A stretch of DNA of 38,793 bases from Streptomyces sp. (GTDB lineage Bacteria; Actinomycetota; Actinomycetes; Streptomycetales; Streptomycetaceae): positions 10,126 to 48,918 of the forward strand of contig NZ_JAPSKQ010000033.1 in assembly GCF_031181555.1 (NCBI RefSeq). Direction: 5' to 3'. This document shows positions 1 through 7,663 of this stretch, piece after piece. The stretch's first letter is position 1; each line of letters opens with the position of its first letter. A model generated the notes under the pieces. That model saw nothing but the letters and a program-made list of their open reading frames with translations. It was not told the DNA's origin and searched no databases. A program made the position numbers and the translations under genes.

Positions 1-1734
1 GTGAGTCCGATGCGCCGCCGCCTGGGCCTGCTCATGGCCCTCGCGGTCATCCTGCTGTCGTTCGCCGGCATACCGGGCCCCCCGTCCGCCCACGCCGCCG
101 ACGCTCTGCTCTCTCGGGACAGACCGGTGACGGTTTCGTCCACGGAGAACCCGTTCGTCGGCGCCAACGCCGTGGACGGCGATCCAGGCACTCGCTGGTC
201 CAGCGAATTCGCCGACCCCCAGTGGATCCAGGTCGACCTGGGCGCTTCCGCCAAGATCAGCGAGATAGTCCTGAACTGGGAAGCCGCCTACGCCAAGGCA
301 TTCCAGGTGCAGGTCTCCGCCGACGCCCGTACCTGGTCCACGGTCCACGAGACCGCCGCAGGCACCGGGGGCAACCAGCGGCTGACCGTCTCGGGAACCG
401 GCAGGTACGTCCGCATGTACGGCACCGAGCGGGCCACCCCATACGGCTACTCCCTGTGGGAGTTCCAGGTGTACGGCACCATGGACAACGGCGGCGACCC
501 GGATCCCGGCCCCGGTGAGAAGCTGCTGTCCTACGGCAGGACCGGCACGGCGTCCAGCTCACAGAACGACGGTCACTGCCAGGAGTGCACCCCGGCCCGC
601 GCCTTCGACCGCGACCCCGCCACCCGCTGGGCGACCAGCCCCACGAACGGCTGGACCGACCCCGGCTGGATCTCCGTCGACCTGGGCGCGACGGCGCAGA
701 TCAGCAAGGTGGTGCTCCAGTGGGACCCGGCCTACGCCAGGTCGTTCCAGATCCAGGTCTCAGCGGACCACACGAACTGGACCCCGATCTACTCGACCAC
801 GGCCGGCACCGGGTTCAAGCAGACCCTGACCGTGTCCGGCACCGGCCGGTACGTCCGCATGTACGGCACCGAGCGGGCCACCCCGTACGGCTACTCGCTG
901 TGGGAGTTCCAGGTGTACGGCACCGGCGGAGACCCGCTCACCCCGCCCCCTGTGCCGCCCGACCCCGCCGACCCGCCCCGGATCGTCTGGCAGGACGAGT
1001 TCAACACCCCGGCGGGCACCAGGCCCGACCCGGCCAAATGGACCGCGGACCCGGGCACCGGCCACAACAACGAGTTGCAGTACTACACCGACAACGACAA
1101 CGTGAGCACGGACGGCGCGGGTCACCTCGTCATCGAGGCACGCAAGCGGGCCACCCCCGGTACGTCGTGCCCGACCGACCCGCTCACCGGAAGCGGCACC
1201 TGCCAGTACACATCCGCGCGGATCAACACCGGCAACAAGTTCGAGTTCACGTACGGCCGGGTCGAGGCGCGGATCAAGGTGCCCAAGGGCAACGGCCTGT
1301 GGCCCGCCTTCTGGATGATGGGTGCCGATTTCCTCGACGGCCGTCCGTGGCCGTACAACGGTGAGATCGACATCATGGAGATCCTCGGAAAGGACGTGAA
1401 GACCTCGTACTCGACCGTCCACGCGCCGGCGTACAACGGCGGCGGCGGGATCGGAGCGCCCTACAAGCTTCCGGGCGACGCCGACTACTCGGACGACTTC
1501 CATGTGTGGGCCGCCCACTGGGACAGCAAGGGCATCGTCTACAGCCTCGACGGCCGGACCGTCCTCACGCTCGACAAGGCCCGGATCGAACAGACCCGCG
1601 GTCCATGGGTCTTCGACCACCCCTTCTACCTGATCCTCAACCTCGCCGTCGGCGGCGACTGGCCCGGACCGCCCGACGCTTCGACCCCGTTCCCGGCGAG
1701 GATGCTGGTGGACTACGTGCGGGTCTACCAGTGA
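1..1734 (+). CDS. Secreted GH16 beta-glucanase with two F5/8C (discoidin-like) carbohydrate-binding domains
   Basis: 577 residues. A signal peptide fills about residues 1-32 (Arg-rich start, Leu/Ala core, A-H-A cleavage region). Two F5/8 type C / CBM32-like domains follow (about 35-160 and 172-308), then a Pro/Asp-rich linker and a C-terminal GH16 domain (about 325-577). The GH16 active-site motif EIDIME is present, placing the nucleophile at E455 and the acid/base at E460. The family endo-hydrolyses beta-1,3 or mixed beta-1,3/1,4 glucans, so an extracellular laminarinase-like role is likely; the exact substrate cannot be read from sequence. The GTG at position 1 opens the window, so its ribosome binding site cannot be checked; ATG at 10 is an alternative start. 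The two discoidin domains share an almost identical 33-residue end. The GH3 gene downstream suits a shared beta-glucan pathway. Confidence 0.93.
   Translation: MSPMRRRLGLLMALAVILLSFAGIPGPPSAHAADALLSRDRPVTVSSTENPFVGANAVDGDPGTRWSSEFADPQWIQVDLGASAKISEIVLNWEAAYAKAFQVQVSADARTWSTVHETAAGTGGNQRLTVSGTGRYVRMYGTERATPYGYSLWEFQVYGTMDNGGDPDPGPGEKLLSYGRTGTASSSQNDGHCQECTPARAFDRDPATRWATSPTNGWTDPGWISVDLGATAQISKVVLQWDPAYARSFQIQVSADHTNWTPIYSTTAGTGFKQTLTVSGTGRYVRMYGTERATPYGYSLWEFQVYGTGGDPLTPPPVPPDPADPPRIVWQDEFNTPAGTRPDPAKWTADPGTGHNNELQYYTDNDNVSTDGAGHLVIEARKRATPGTSCPTDPLTGSGTCQYTSARINTGNKFEFTYGRVEARIKVPKGNGLWPAFWMMGADFLDGRPWPYNGEIDIMEILGKDVKTSYSTVHAPAYNGGGGIGAPYKLPGDADYSDDFHVWAAHWDSKGIVYSLDGRTVLTLDKARIEQTRGPWVFDHPFYLILNLAVGGDWPGPPDASTPFPARMLVDYVRVYQ
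382..480 (+). repeat. Direct repeat copy 1 inside the GH16 gene
   Basis: This 99-base segment ends the first discoidin-like domain. It matches 826-924 at 93 of 99 bases, and all six differences are synonymous, so the 33 encoded residues are identical. Confidence 0.9.
826..924 (+). repeat. Direct repeat copy 2 inside the GH16 gene
   Basis: Second copy of the repeat at 382-480, offset by 444 bases (148 codons). It ends the second discoidin-like domain just before the Pro-rich linker to the catalytic domain. Domain duplication followed by gene conversion or strong selection would explain the identity. Confidence 0.9.
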
Positions 1735-2193
1735 CACGCCGTCCTTCATGATCGTCACCGGACGCCCCTCGACGGCTGTCAACGGCCCGCCGTCGAGGGG
1801 CACGGCCGAGCGGACGGGATCAGCGATCCCAGCCGAGATCCTCATGACAGCTTCAGTGCCGCCGTGCATCGATGCGAACGTGAGGGCGTGCTCTTCGTCC
1901 ACGGCGAGATTCTCCAGCGCTCCGTGGACGCCGGAAGGTGCTGCCGGTGGTGCGACGGTGCCGCCGTGGCGGCGGTCGACGTGCGGGCGACGAGCTGGGC
2001 TGCCGGAGGCCGAGAACCTGCTCGACCCGGAGCGTCCGAGCGGGGTGCCCCGCCGGGCGCGCCCACCGCGCCGAGTCGTTCGTCCAGCCCCCGGCGCCAT
2101 GCAGCGCCCTTCGGGGGCGACCGGCCGTCATGACCACCTCCTCTTCCTCTTCCACTCCCACCAGCGCCGACCGCGCCCCCGGAAAGGAACCCC
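1735..2193. other. 459-base intergenic region between GH16 and GH3
   Basis: It holds the hairpin at 1764-1801 and, at its right end, the GGAAAGGA ribosome binding site of the GH3 gene. In between, open frames exist on both strands but none has a recognisable domain or a ribosome binding site, so I call no gene. The GH3 promoter probably lies here. I saw no intact CebR-type TGGGAGCGCTCCCA box. Confidence 0.5.
1764..1801 (+). terminator. Strong hairpin downstream of the GH16 gene
   Basis: A perfect 13-base inverted repeat (GCCCCTCGACGGC and its complement) surrounds a 12-base loop, 29 bases after the GH16 stop. There is no U-tract, as is usual for Streptomyces terminators. Confidence 0.75.
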
Positions 2194-4482
2194 ATGCCCG
2201 CCCTCCCCTACCGCGACCCCACCCGACCGGTCCGCGAGCGCGTCGCCGACCTCCTCGGCCGTATGACACTGCCCGAAAAGGTCGGCCAGATGCTGCAGTT
2301 GAACGCGCGGGACGGAGTGCGGCACCTCGTCGAGGACCTCCACGCGGGGTCGGTCCTCCACGCCTCGCCCGCCCGGGTCGCCGAGGCCGTGGAGCTGGCC
2401 GCGCGCACCCGGCTGGGCATCCCCCTGCTCGTCGCGGAGGACTGCATCCACGGGCACTCCTTCTTCGAAGGCGCCACCGTCTACCCCACCCAGCTCGCCA
2501 TGGCCGCGACCTGGGACCCGGCCCTGGTGGAACGCATCGGCCGGGCGACGGCGGTCGAAGTCGCGGCGACCGGGGTGCACTGGACGTTCTCACCGGTGCT
2601 GTGCGTCACCCGGGACCTGCGCTGGGGCCGGGTGGGCGAAACCTTCGGTGAGGACCCGTACCTCATCGGCGAGCTGGCCTCCGCCATGGTCCGCGGCTAC
2701 CAGGGCGACGGGCTCACCGACCCCACCGCGATCCTGGCCTGCGCCAAGCACTTCGCCGGGTACTCCGAGACACAGGGCGGACGGGACGCCAGCGAGGCAG
2801 ACCTGTCCCGCCGCAAACTGCGCTCGTGGTTCCTGCCGCCGTTCGAGCGGGTCGCGCGGGAGGGCTGCCGAACGTTCATGCTGGGCTACCAGTCCATGGA
2901 CGGCGTCCCGATCACCGTCAACAAGTGGCTCCTCGACGAGGTGCTGCGCGGTGAGTGGGGCTACACCGGCACCCTGGTCACCGACTGGGACAACGTCGGA
3001 CGCATGGTCTGGGAGCAGAAGGTGTACGCCGACCACGCGCACGCCGCCGCGGCGGCGGTCCGCGCGGGCAACGACATGGTCATGGCCACGCCCCGGTTCT
3101 TCACCGCCGCGCAGCAGGCGGTCGCCGAGGGACTGCTGGAGGAAGCGGAGATCGACGCGGCGGTGACCCGGATCCTCACGCTGAAGTTCGAACTGGGCCT
3201 CTTCGAGGATCCCCGCCGCCCCGACCCCGCACGGCAGGCCGAGGTCGTCGGCCACCCCGACCACACGGAGCTCAACCTCGAGGCGGCGCGCCGCTCGCTG
3301 GTGCTGCTGACCAACGACGGCACGCTGCCGCTCGCCGGCGGACACGAGGCCGGGAAGGACGGACGCGCCGTCGCCCCCGCCGGCGCGGCGCCGCGCACCG
3401 TCGCCGTGATCGGCCCGAACGCCGACGCCGCCCAGACCCAGCTCGGCGACTGGGCCGGGAACTCCGGCCAGGCCGACTGGATGCCGGACGGCCACCCGCG
3501 TGAGAAGATCCGCACCGTCCTCGACGGCCTCCGCGAGCACGTGCCCGAAAGCTGGACCGTGGTCCATGCGCGCGGCGCGGACATCCTCGCCGTGGGCCCC
3601 GACCCGGAGGGCGCCTTCTTCCTCGACGGCCAGCCCCGGCCGGACATCGTGCTCCCGGCTCCGCCCGACGACGCGCTCATCGCCGAGGCCGTCGCCACCG
3701 CGGAGAGCGCCGACCATGTCGTGGCGGTCGTCGGCGACCGCGTCGAGCTGTTCGGCGAGTGCTGTTCGACCGCCACCCTGGAACTGGTCGGCGGCCAGGT
3801 CGCGCTGCTCGACGCGCTCGCCGCGACGGGCAAGCCGCTCGTCGTGGTGGTCGTCAGTTCCAAGCCGCTGGTCCTGCCGCCCGCCGCCCACAAGGCGGCC
3901 GCGATCGTGCAGGCGTTCAGCCCCGGCATGCTCGGCGGGCAGGCGGTGGCGGAGCTGCTGCTCGGCCTGATCGAGCCTTCCGGTCGGCTGCCGGTGTCCT
4001 TCGCCCGGCACGCGGGGCAGCAGCCGACGTACTACCACCAGATCCGCGGCCAGCACGGCACCCGCTACGCGGACCTGACGCAGCGTCCGGCGTTCGCGTT
4101 CGGAGAGGGGCTGAGCTACACGACCGTCGAGTACACCGACCTGCGCGTCCTCACCGGCACCGTCGGAATGTCCGACACCGTACGGGCCAGAGTCACCCTC
4201 TCCAACACCGGTCAGCGGCCCGCGCTGGAGACCGTGCAGGTGTACATCAGCGACACGATCACCTCCGTCACATGGGCCGAGAAGGAGCTCAAGGCCCACC
4301 AGCAGGTGCGACTCGCTCCGGGCGAGACCCGTGAGGTGCTCGTCGAGGTGCCGGTGCCGGCCTGCTCGCTGGTGGACGCCGAGGGCACCCGTGTCGTCGA
4401 GCCGGGGGCGTTCGAACTGCTCGTCGGCCCGTCGTCGCGGGACGAAGACCTGTTGCGGGCCGGCTTCGCCGTCAAGAGCTGA
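2194..4482 (+). CDS. GH3 family beta-glucosidase, cytoplasmic
   Basis: 762 residues. The N-terminal GH3 barrel has the KHF motif (K185, H186) and the nucleophile loop VTDWD with D264 as predicted nucleophile. A GH3 C-terminal alpha/beta sandwich spans about 360-640, followed by a fibronectin III-like domain (about 665-755). No signal peptide is visible, so it probably works in the cytoplasm on imported beta-linked oligosaccharides, releasing glucose from non-reducing ends. The ATG start follows GGAAAGGA at good spacing. Length and domain order fit the bgl-type subfamily with the FnIII-like tail. The secreted GH16 enzyme upstream would supply its oligosaccharides. Xylosidase or related specificities in GH3 cannot be excluded. 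Confidence 0.92.
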   Translation: MPALPYRDPTRPVRERVADLLGRMTLPEKVGQMLQLNARDGVRHLVEDLHAGSVLHASPARVAEAVELAARTRLGIPLLVAEDCIHGHSFFEGATVYPTQLAMAATWDPALVERIGRATAVEVAATGVHWTFSPVLCVTRDLRWGRVGETFGEDPYLIGELASAMVRGYQGDGLTDPTAILACAKHFAGYSETQGGRDASEADLSRRKLRSWFLPPFERVAREGCRTFMLGYQSMDGVPITVNKWLLDEVLRGEWGYTGTLVTDWDNVGRMVWEQKVYADHAHAAAAAVRAGNDMVMATPRFFTAAQQAVAEGLLEEAEIDAAVTRILTLKFELGLFEDPRRPDPARQAEVVGHPDHTELNLEAARRSLVLLTNDGTLPLAGGHEAGKDGRAVAPAGAAPRTVAVIGPNADAAQTQLGDWAGNSGQADWMPDGHPREKIRTVLDGLREHVPESWTVVHARGADILAVGPDPEGAFFLDGQPRPDIVLPAPPDDALIAEAVATAESADHVVAVVGDRVELFGECCSTATLELVGGQVALLDALAATGKPLVVVVVSSKPLVLPPAAHKAAAIVQAFSPGMLGGQAVAELLLGLIEPSGRLPVSFARHAGQQPTYYHQIRGQHGTRYADLTQRPAFAFGEGLSYTTVEYTDLRVLTGTVGMSDTVRARVTLSNTGQRPALETVQVYISDTITSVTWAEKELKAHQQVRLAPGETREVLVEVPVPACSLVDAEGTRVVEPGAFELLVGPSSRDEDLLRAGFAVKS

Positions 4483-5075
4483 CGTCCCGCTCCGTCCGGG
4501 AAAGCGACCGGGCCGGACCTCACGGCCGTCCCGGTCGTCTCCCGCTGCCCTGACCAGCGGTCGAGGTCGAGGCGGTGGGCACCGCCCTGCTCCGTGCCGA
4601 CGAACAGGTGGTCCCCGTCCCGCGTGGCGGCCGGGCTCAGGACAGCCTTGTCCGGCATGCCCCGGGACACGTTCCGGGAAGCAGTCCGGGAACGCTCACC
4701 ACTACAGCCACTCACCTGGTGGGACTTCCACAAGACGCCAGACCGAGTACCGAGTCCCCGTACCAGCGCGTGGCTCGCTCGCTCATCGGGCCGGAATCCG
4801 TCCGGTGGCCACCCGGCCCGCAATGGCCACCCCCGCTCTCGCGAAGCAGAACACGAACCCCTGGGAGAATTCGACGGCGCGTCAGCAAAGTGAGCAAAGG
4901 GTTGGCAAGAGTCCTGCCGCAGCCGCCCACGGACAGCCAGACCCCGGAATCGCCCAGCTCCAGAAATCAAGCCGTCGGCATACCCGGCCGTCCTCCCGCG
5001 AGCGGCCGCCGGGCGGGAGGCGACGCCCGACAGCATGTCACCCGCCTAGCGTCAACGATCAGCTGTTTTCGCAGG
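4483..5075. other. 593-base region without a recognisable gene
   Basis: After the hairpin at 4505-4537 I see no gene with a domain or a ribosome binding site on either strand. The part from about 4690 to 5060 looks less G+C-rich than its surroundings and lacks clear codon bias. A minus-strand reading around 4490-4680 contains a GDHLFVGTEQGG-like stretch reminiscent of beta-propeller proteins, but it has no start and runs through the hairpin. It may be decayed coding sequence. Confidence 0.45.
4505..4537 (+). terminator. Hairpin after the GH3 gene
   Basis: CGACCGGG pairs with CCCGGTCG (8 bases), with further partial pairing inside, starting 22 bases after the GH3 stop. No U-tract. Confidence 0.5.
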
Positions 5076-6041
5076 TCAACGGGACCTTCCTCGCGGCTTC
5101 AGCGGCGTCGCCGGCAGCTCGGGGGCCGGCAGCGGGTCCCCGTCGTACCCCTTCACCTCCCCGAACCGTGTCCCTTCCATCCAGTCCCGGCGCGCCTGCA
5201 CGATCTCCTCCTGCGACCGCCCGATCCAGTTCCAGAACATGATCAGCTCTTCCTCGAACGGCTCGCCGCCCAGGAGCATCAGGCCGGCGTCCGACTCGGC
5301 GCGCAGTGGGAGTTCGCCGCGGCCGCAGCCGAGGTAGAGCATCGAGCCGGGGAGCACCGGTACACCGTCGACGTGGGCCTCGCCGGACATGGAGAGCACG
5401 GCGTACTCGAAGTCCGGCTCCAGTGGCAGGCGGACGTCCGCGCCGCGCGCCAGGGCGAGGTCGGCGCCGACGATCGGGGTGTACGCCGTACCGGGCGAGG
5501 TGGCGCCGTCGAGGTCGCCGAGGATCAGTGTGGCCTCGATGCCCTGCGCCGTGACGACCGGCAGGTCGGCGTGGTGCTCGAAGCGGGGCTCCGTGTGACG
5601 GTGACCGTCCGGGAGCGCGACCCACAGCTGGGCACCGTGCAGGAAGCGGGCGTGCGAACGGGGGCTCTCCTCGGAGTGGCTGATCGCCCGGCCGGAGGTC
5701 ATCAGGCCCAGCTCGCGCGGGCGGATCGTCTGGAGGCTGCCCGTGGAGTCGCGGTGCAGCACCTCCCCCTCGTGCAGCCAGCTCACCGTCTGCAGCCCCA
5801 TGTGCGGGTGCGGCGGCACCTGCATGCCGGGCTCGTCGGCGATGTCGTCGGGACCGTAGTGGTCGACGAAGCACCAGGCGCCGACCATGCGCCGCCCCAG
5901 GTTGGGCAGCAGTCGCCGGACCTCGCTGGACTCGCCGAGCTTGACGTGCCGAGGGCTGAGGAGTTCCCGCACGGGCTCCGCCACGACGAAGCCCCGGCCG
6001 CCGCACGGGGAAGGAACCGCCTCGCGCTCAAGATTGCTCAT
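5076..6041 (-). CDS. Pirin family protein
   Basis: 321 residues forming a bicupin of the pirin family. The metal-ligand region of the N-terminal cupin is visible: PHPHMGLQTVSW, then HRDSTG, then SGRAISHSE, giving the usual His-His-His-Glu set. Bacterial pirins bind a metal, and some oxidise quercetin or modulate other enzymes; the partner here is unknown. The start ATG at 6041 gives MSNLERE, which fits the usual pirin N-terminus; longer in-frame starts run into the opposite-strand regulator remnant. No strong ribosome binding site is visible. The gene points away from the MarR remnant, and such pairs of an oxidoreductase-like gene facing a MarR regulator are common in actinomycetes. Confidence 0.9.
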   Translation of the reverse strand: MSNLEREAVPSPCGGRGFVVAEPVRELLSPRHVKLGESSEVRRLLPNLGRRMVGAWCFVDHYGPDDIADEPGMQVPPHPHMGLQTVSWLHEGEVLHRDSTGSLQTIRPRELGLMTSGRAISHSEESPRSHARFLHGAQLWVALPDGHRHTEPRFEHHADLPVVTAQGIEATLILGDLDGATSPGTAYTPIVGADLALARGADVRLPLEPDFEYAVLSMSGEAHVDGVPVLPGSMLYLGCGRGELPLRAESDAGLMLLGGEPFEEELIMFWNWIGRSQEEIVQARRDWMEGTRFGEVKGYDGDPLPAPELPATPLKPRGRSR

Positions 6042-6080
6042 GACGGACAACCTAGCCCCGCGGGGCACCGTGCGTCCGCC

Positions 6081-6386
6081 GTGTCCGGCACCGGCCCGGC
6101 CGACCGCGTCCCCCTCGTCCGGGACGTCTCCGGCGCCCTCAAGATCCCCCCGGTGGAGGCCGACGGCGTGGTCGACGAGCTGATCGCCTCGGGGCTGCTG
6201 GCCCCGCACGAGCCGTCCGGGGCGCGGATCACGGACGCCGGACGGGAGGTGCACGAGCGGAGTTCCACCGAGACCGCGGCGATCTCCGCCAGGATCTACG
6301 CCGGCATTCCCGCCGAGGACCTCGCCGTCGCCGGACGGGTGCTCGCCCTCGTCACCGAGCGGGCCGACGCGGAACTGGCCGCCGCG
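6081..6386 (+). pseudogene. C-terminal remnant of a MarR/winged-helix regulator
   Basis: In one frame the sequence reads as the second half of a streptomycete MarR-type regulator: a winged-helix part (VSGALKIPPVEADGVVDELI, then a wing with ARITDAGRE) and a C-terminal helix ending ISARIYAGIPAEDLAVAGRV and ALVTERADAELAAA. The N-terminal dimerisation helix and first DNA-binding helices are missing; upstream, this frame has no matching sequence and the pirin start begins. The frame also runs on without the normal stop. A GTG at 6081 could start a short product, but no ribosome binding site precedes it. I infer a truncated regulator that once faced the pirin gene. Confidence 0.65.
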
Positions 6387-6405
6387 ACCGGCACGGTCGC
6401 ACAGC

Positions 6406-6431
6406 GGAATAGGGCACCGCCCGAGTCCGTT
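6406..6431 (+). promoter_or_regulatory. SigR-type promoter (GGAAT-N18-GTT) for the TPR gene
   Basis: GGAAT at 6406-6410 and GTT at 6429-6431 are separated by exactly 18 bases, the published SigR (disulfide stress sigma factor) consensus. The predicted transcript would start near 6437, just before the GGAGG at 6443-6447 and the GTG at 6454, leaving a short leader. The promoter lies 20 bases after the MarR remnant. Confidence 0.65.
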
Positions 6432-6453
6432 GTCGGCCTCGAAGGAGGTACGA

Positions 6454-6801
6454 GTGGACACCACGTACTACGACCACGGAACACCGGCCGAGCGCTGGGA
6501 GCGGGCCGGGATGTTCTTCGACGCCAAGGACTACGCCGCCGCCGCGCGCGTCCTGGACGGGCTGGTCGAGGAGGTGCCGGAGCAGACCGGGCCGCGGCTG
6601 CTGCTGGCGCGGGCCTACTACCACTCGGCTCAACTGCGCCGTGCGGAAGCGGAGTTGCGCGTCATCGTGGAGCGCGACCCGGTGGAGCACTACGCCCGGC
6701 TGATGCTCGGCCGCACGCTCGAGCGGCAGGGGCGGCACGCGGAGGCCCGGCCCCATCTGCGCATCGCCTCCGCGCTGGCGGGAGAGTTCGACGAGGACTG
6801 A
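6454..6801 (+). CDS. Tetratricopeptide repeat protein
   Basis: 115 residues made almost wholly of TPR-like helix pairs: a first repeat near residues 14-45 (DAKDYAAAARVLDGL) and others across 46-110 (LLLARAYYHSAQLRRAEAEL, YARLMLGRTLERQGRHAEA). TPRs mediate protein-protein contact; no catalytic domain or membrane segment is present. The GTG at 6454 is chosen because GGAGG lies 6 bases upstream; a TTG at 6430 would overlap the predicted promoter. The exact SigR-type promoter implies induction by thiol oxidation. A strong terminator separates it from peptide deformylase, so the two may not be co-transcribed. Confidence 0.85.
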   Translation: MDTTYYDHGTPAERWERAGMFFDAKDYAAAARVLDGLVEEVPEQTGPRLLLARAYYHSAQLRRAEAELRVIVERDPVEHYARLMLGRTLERQGRHAEARPHLRIASALAGEFDED

Positions 6802-6842
6802 CGACGGCTGAGGAGAGCCGGGGTTCCCTGTCGTCGGCACGG

Positions 6843-6878
6843 CCGGTGCCCGGTTTCCCCCGGGGGACCGGGCACCGG
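6843..6878 (+). terminator. Terminator hairpin between the TPR and deformylase genes
   Basis: CCGGTGCCCGG pairs perfectly with CCGGGCACCGG (11 bases, 12 with the next T-A pair), and a second C5/G5 stem forms inside. It begins 42 bases after the TPR stop. Confidence 0.8.
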
Positions 6879-6923
6879 CGTGAGCGCGTCCCACGCTCTT
6901 TCACCGCGTGGCATCCTGGCGCG

Positions 6924-7568
6924 ATGGGAACTCCGAACGATCACGCGCCCCTGGCCGAGCGGGTCGAGGAACTCCTCGCCGCGAACGGCCCGTTGCCCAT
7001 CGTCACGGCCGGTGATCCGGTGCTGCGGCGCGGCACCGAGCCCTTCGACGGCCAGCTGGAGCCCGCGCTGCTGGCCCGGTTCGTCGAGGCGCTGCGGCTC
7101 ACGATGCACGCGGCGCCGGGGGTCGGGCTGGCCGCGCCGCAGGTCGGGGTGGGGCTGCGGATCGCGGTGATCGAGGATCCGGCACCGGTTCCGGAGGAGG
7201 TGCGGCTGGCGCGCGGGAGGGTGCCGCAGCCGTTCCGGGTGCTGGTGAATCCGTCGTACGAGCCGGTCGGAGCGGAGCGGGTCGCCTTCTTCGAGGGATG
7301 CCTCAGCGTGCCGGGGTACCAGGCGGTGGTGGCGCGGCCCGCCGAGGTGCGGCTGACCGGGCAGGACGAGCACGGGCGGGCACTGGACGAGGTGTTCACC
7401 GGGTGGCCCGCGCGGATCGTGCAGCACGAGACCGACCACCTCGACGGCGTCCTGTACCTCGACCGTGCCGAGCCGCGCTCGCTGTCGTCCCACCAGGCGG
7501 TGGCGGAGCGCTGGTCGCAGCCGACGGCCGAGCGGGCCGCGCGGGCACTGGGCTTCGAGCTGCCCTAG
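6924..7568 (+). CDS. def: Peptide deformylase
   Basis: 214 residues with all three deformylase motifs: GVGLAAPQ (66-73), EGCLSVPG (C126 as metal ligand) and QHETDH (H168 and H172 as ligands, E169 catalytic). It removes the formyl group from N-terminal methionine of new proteins and uses Fe(II), which makes deformylases oxidation-sensitive. The ATG at 6924 lacks a clear ribosome binding site; a CATCCT element 6 bases upstream could serve as the -10 of a leaderless transcript. Streptomycetes usually carry several def paralogues, so this may be an accessory copy. Its position between two SigR-type genes suggests a stress role, but a terminator lies between it and the upstream SigR promoter. Confidence 0.95.
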   Translation: MGTPNDHAPLAERVEELLAANGPLPIVTAGDPVLRRGTEPFDGQLEPALLARFVEALRLTMHAAPGVGLAAPQVGVGLRIAVIEDPAPVPEEVRLARGRVPQPFRVLVNPSYEPVGAERVAFFEGCLSVPGYQAVVARPAEVRLTGQDEHGRALDEVFTGWPARIVQHETDHLDGVLYLDRAEPRSLSSHQAVAERWSQPTAERAARALGFELP

Positions 7569-7663
7569 CGCGGACGCCGACGCGGTGGTCATGGTGGCGC
7601 ACGACGGCGGCGCGGTCGAAGCCCTGTGCCCGGGCCACCGGCCGGCCGCCGGACCGGGCGGGC

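Noticed and set aside
1735..1990. Possible minus-strand gene remnant between GH16 and GH3
   Set aside because: Part of its reading is produced by the perfect hairpin at 1764-1801, and no domain or start could be found.
760..2100. Long minus-strand open frame opposite the GH16 gene, and similar long frames at 2590-4299, 4575-7568 and 12912-15962
   Set aside because: They lie opposite or out of frame to genes with clear domains and have low-complexity Arg/Pro/Gly-rich or Val/Gly/Arg/Asp-rich translations, as expected for shadow frames in high-G+C DNA. Only the MarR remnant and deformylase parts of the 4575-7568 frame are real.
4790..4960. Other GGAAT sequences (about 4793, 4947, 28043, 34057)
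   Set aside because: No GTT at 18 or 19 bases, so they do not qualify as SigR promoters.
7569..7663. Short reading downstream of def (VVMVAHDGGAVEALC)
   Set aside because: Only about 30 residues, no start, and no recognised family.
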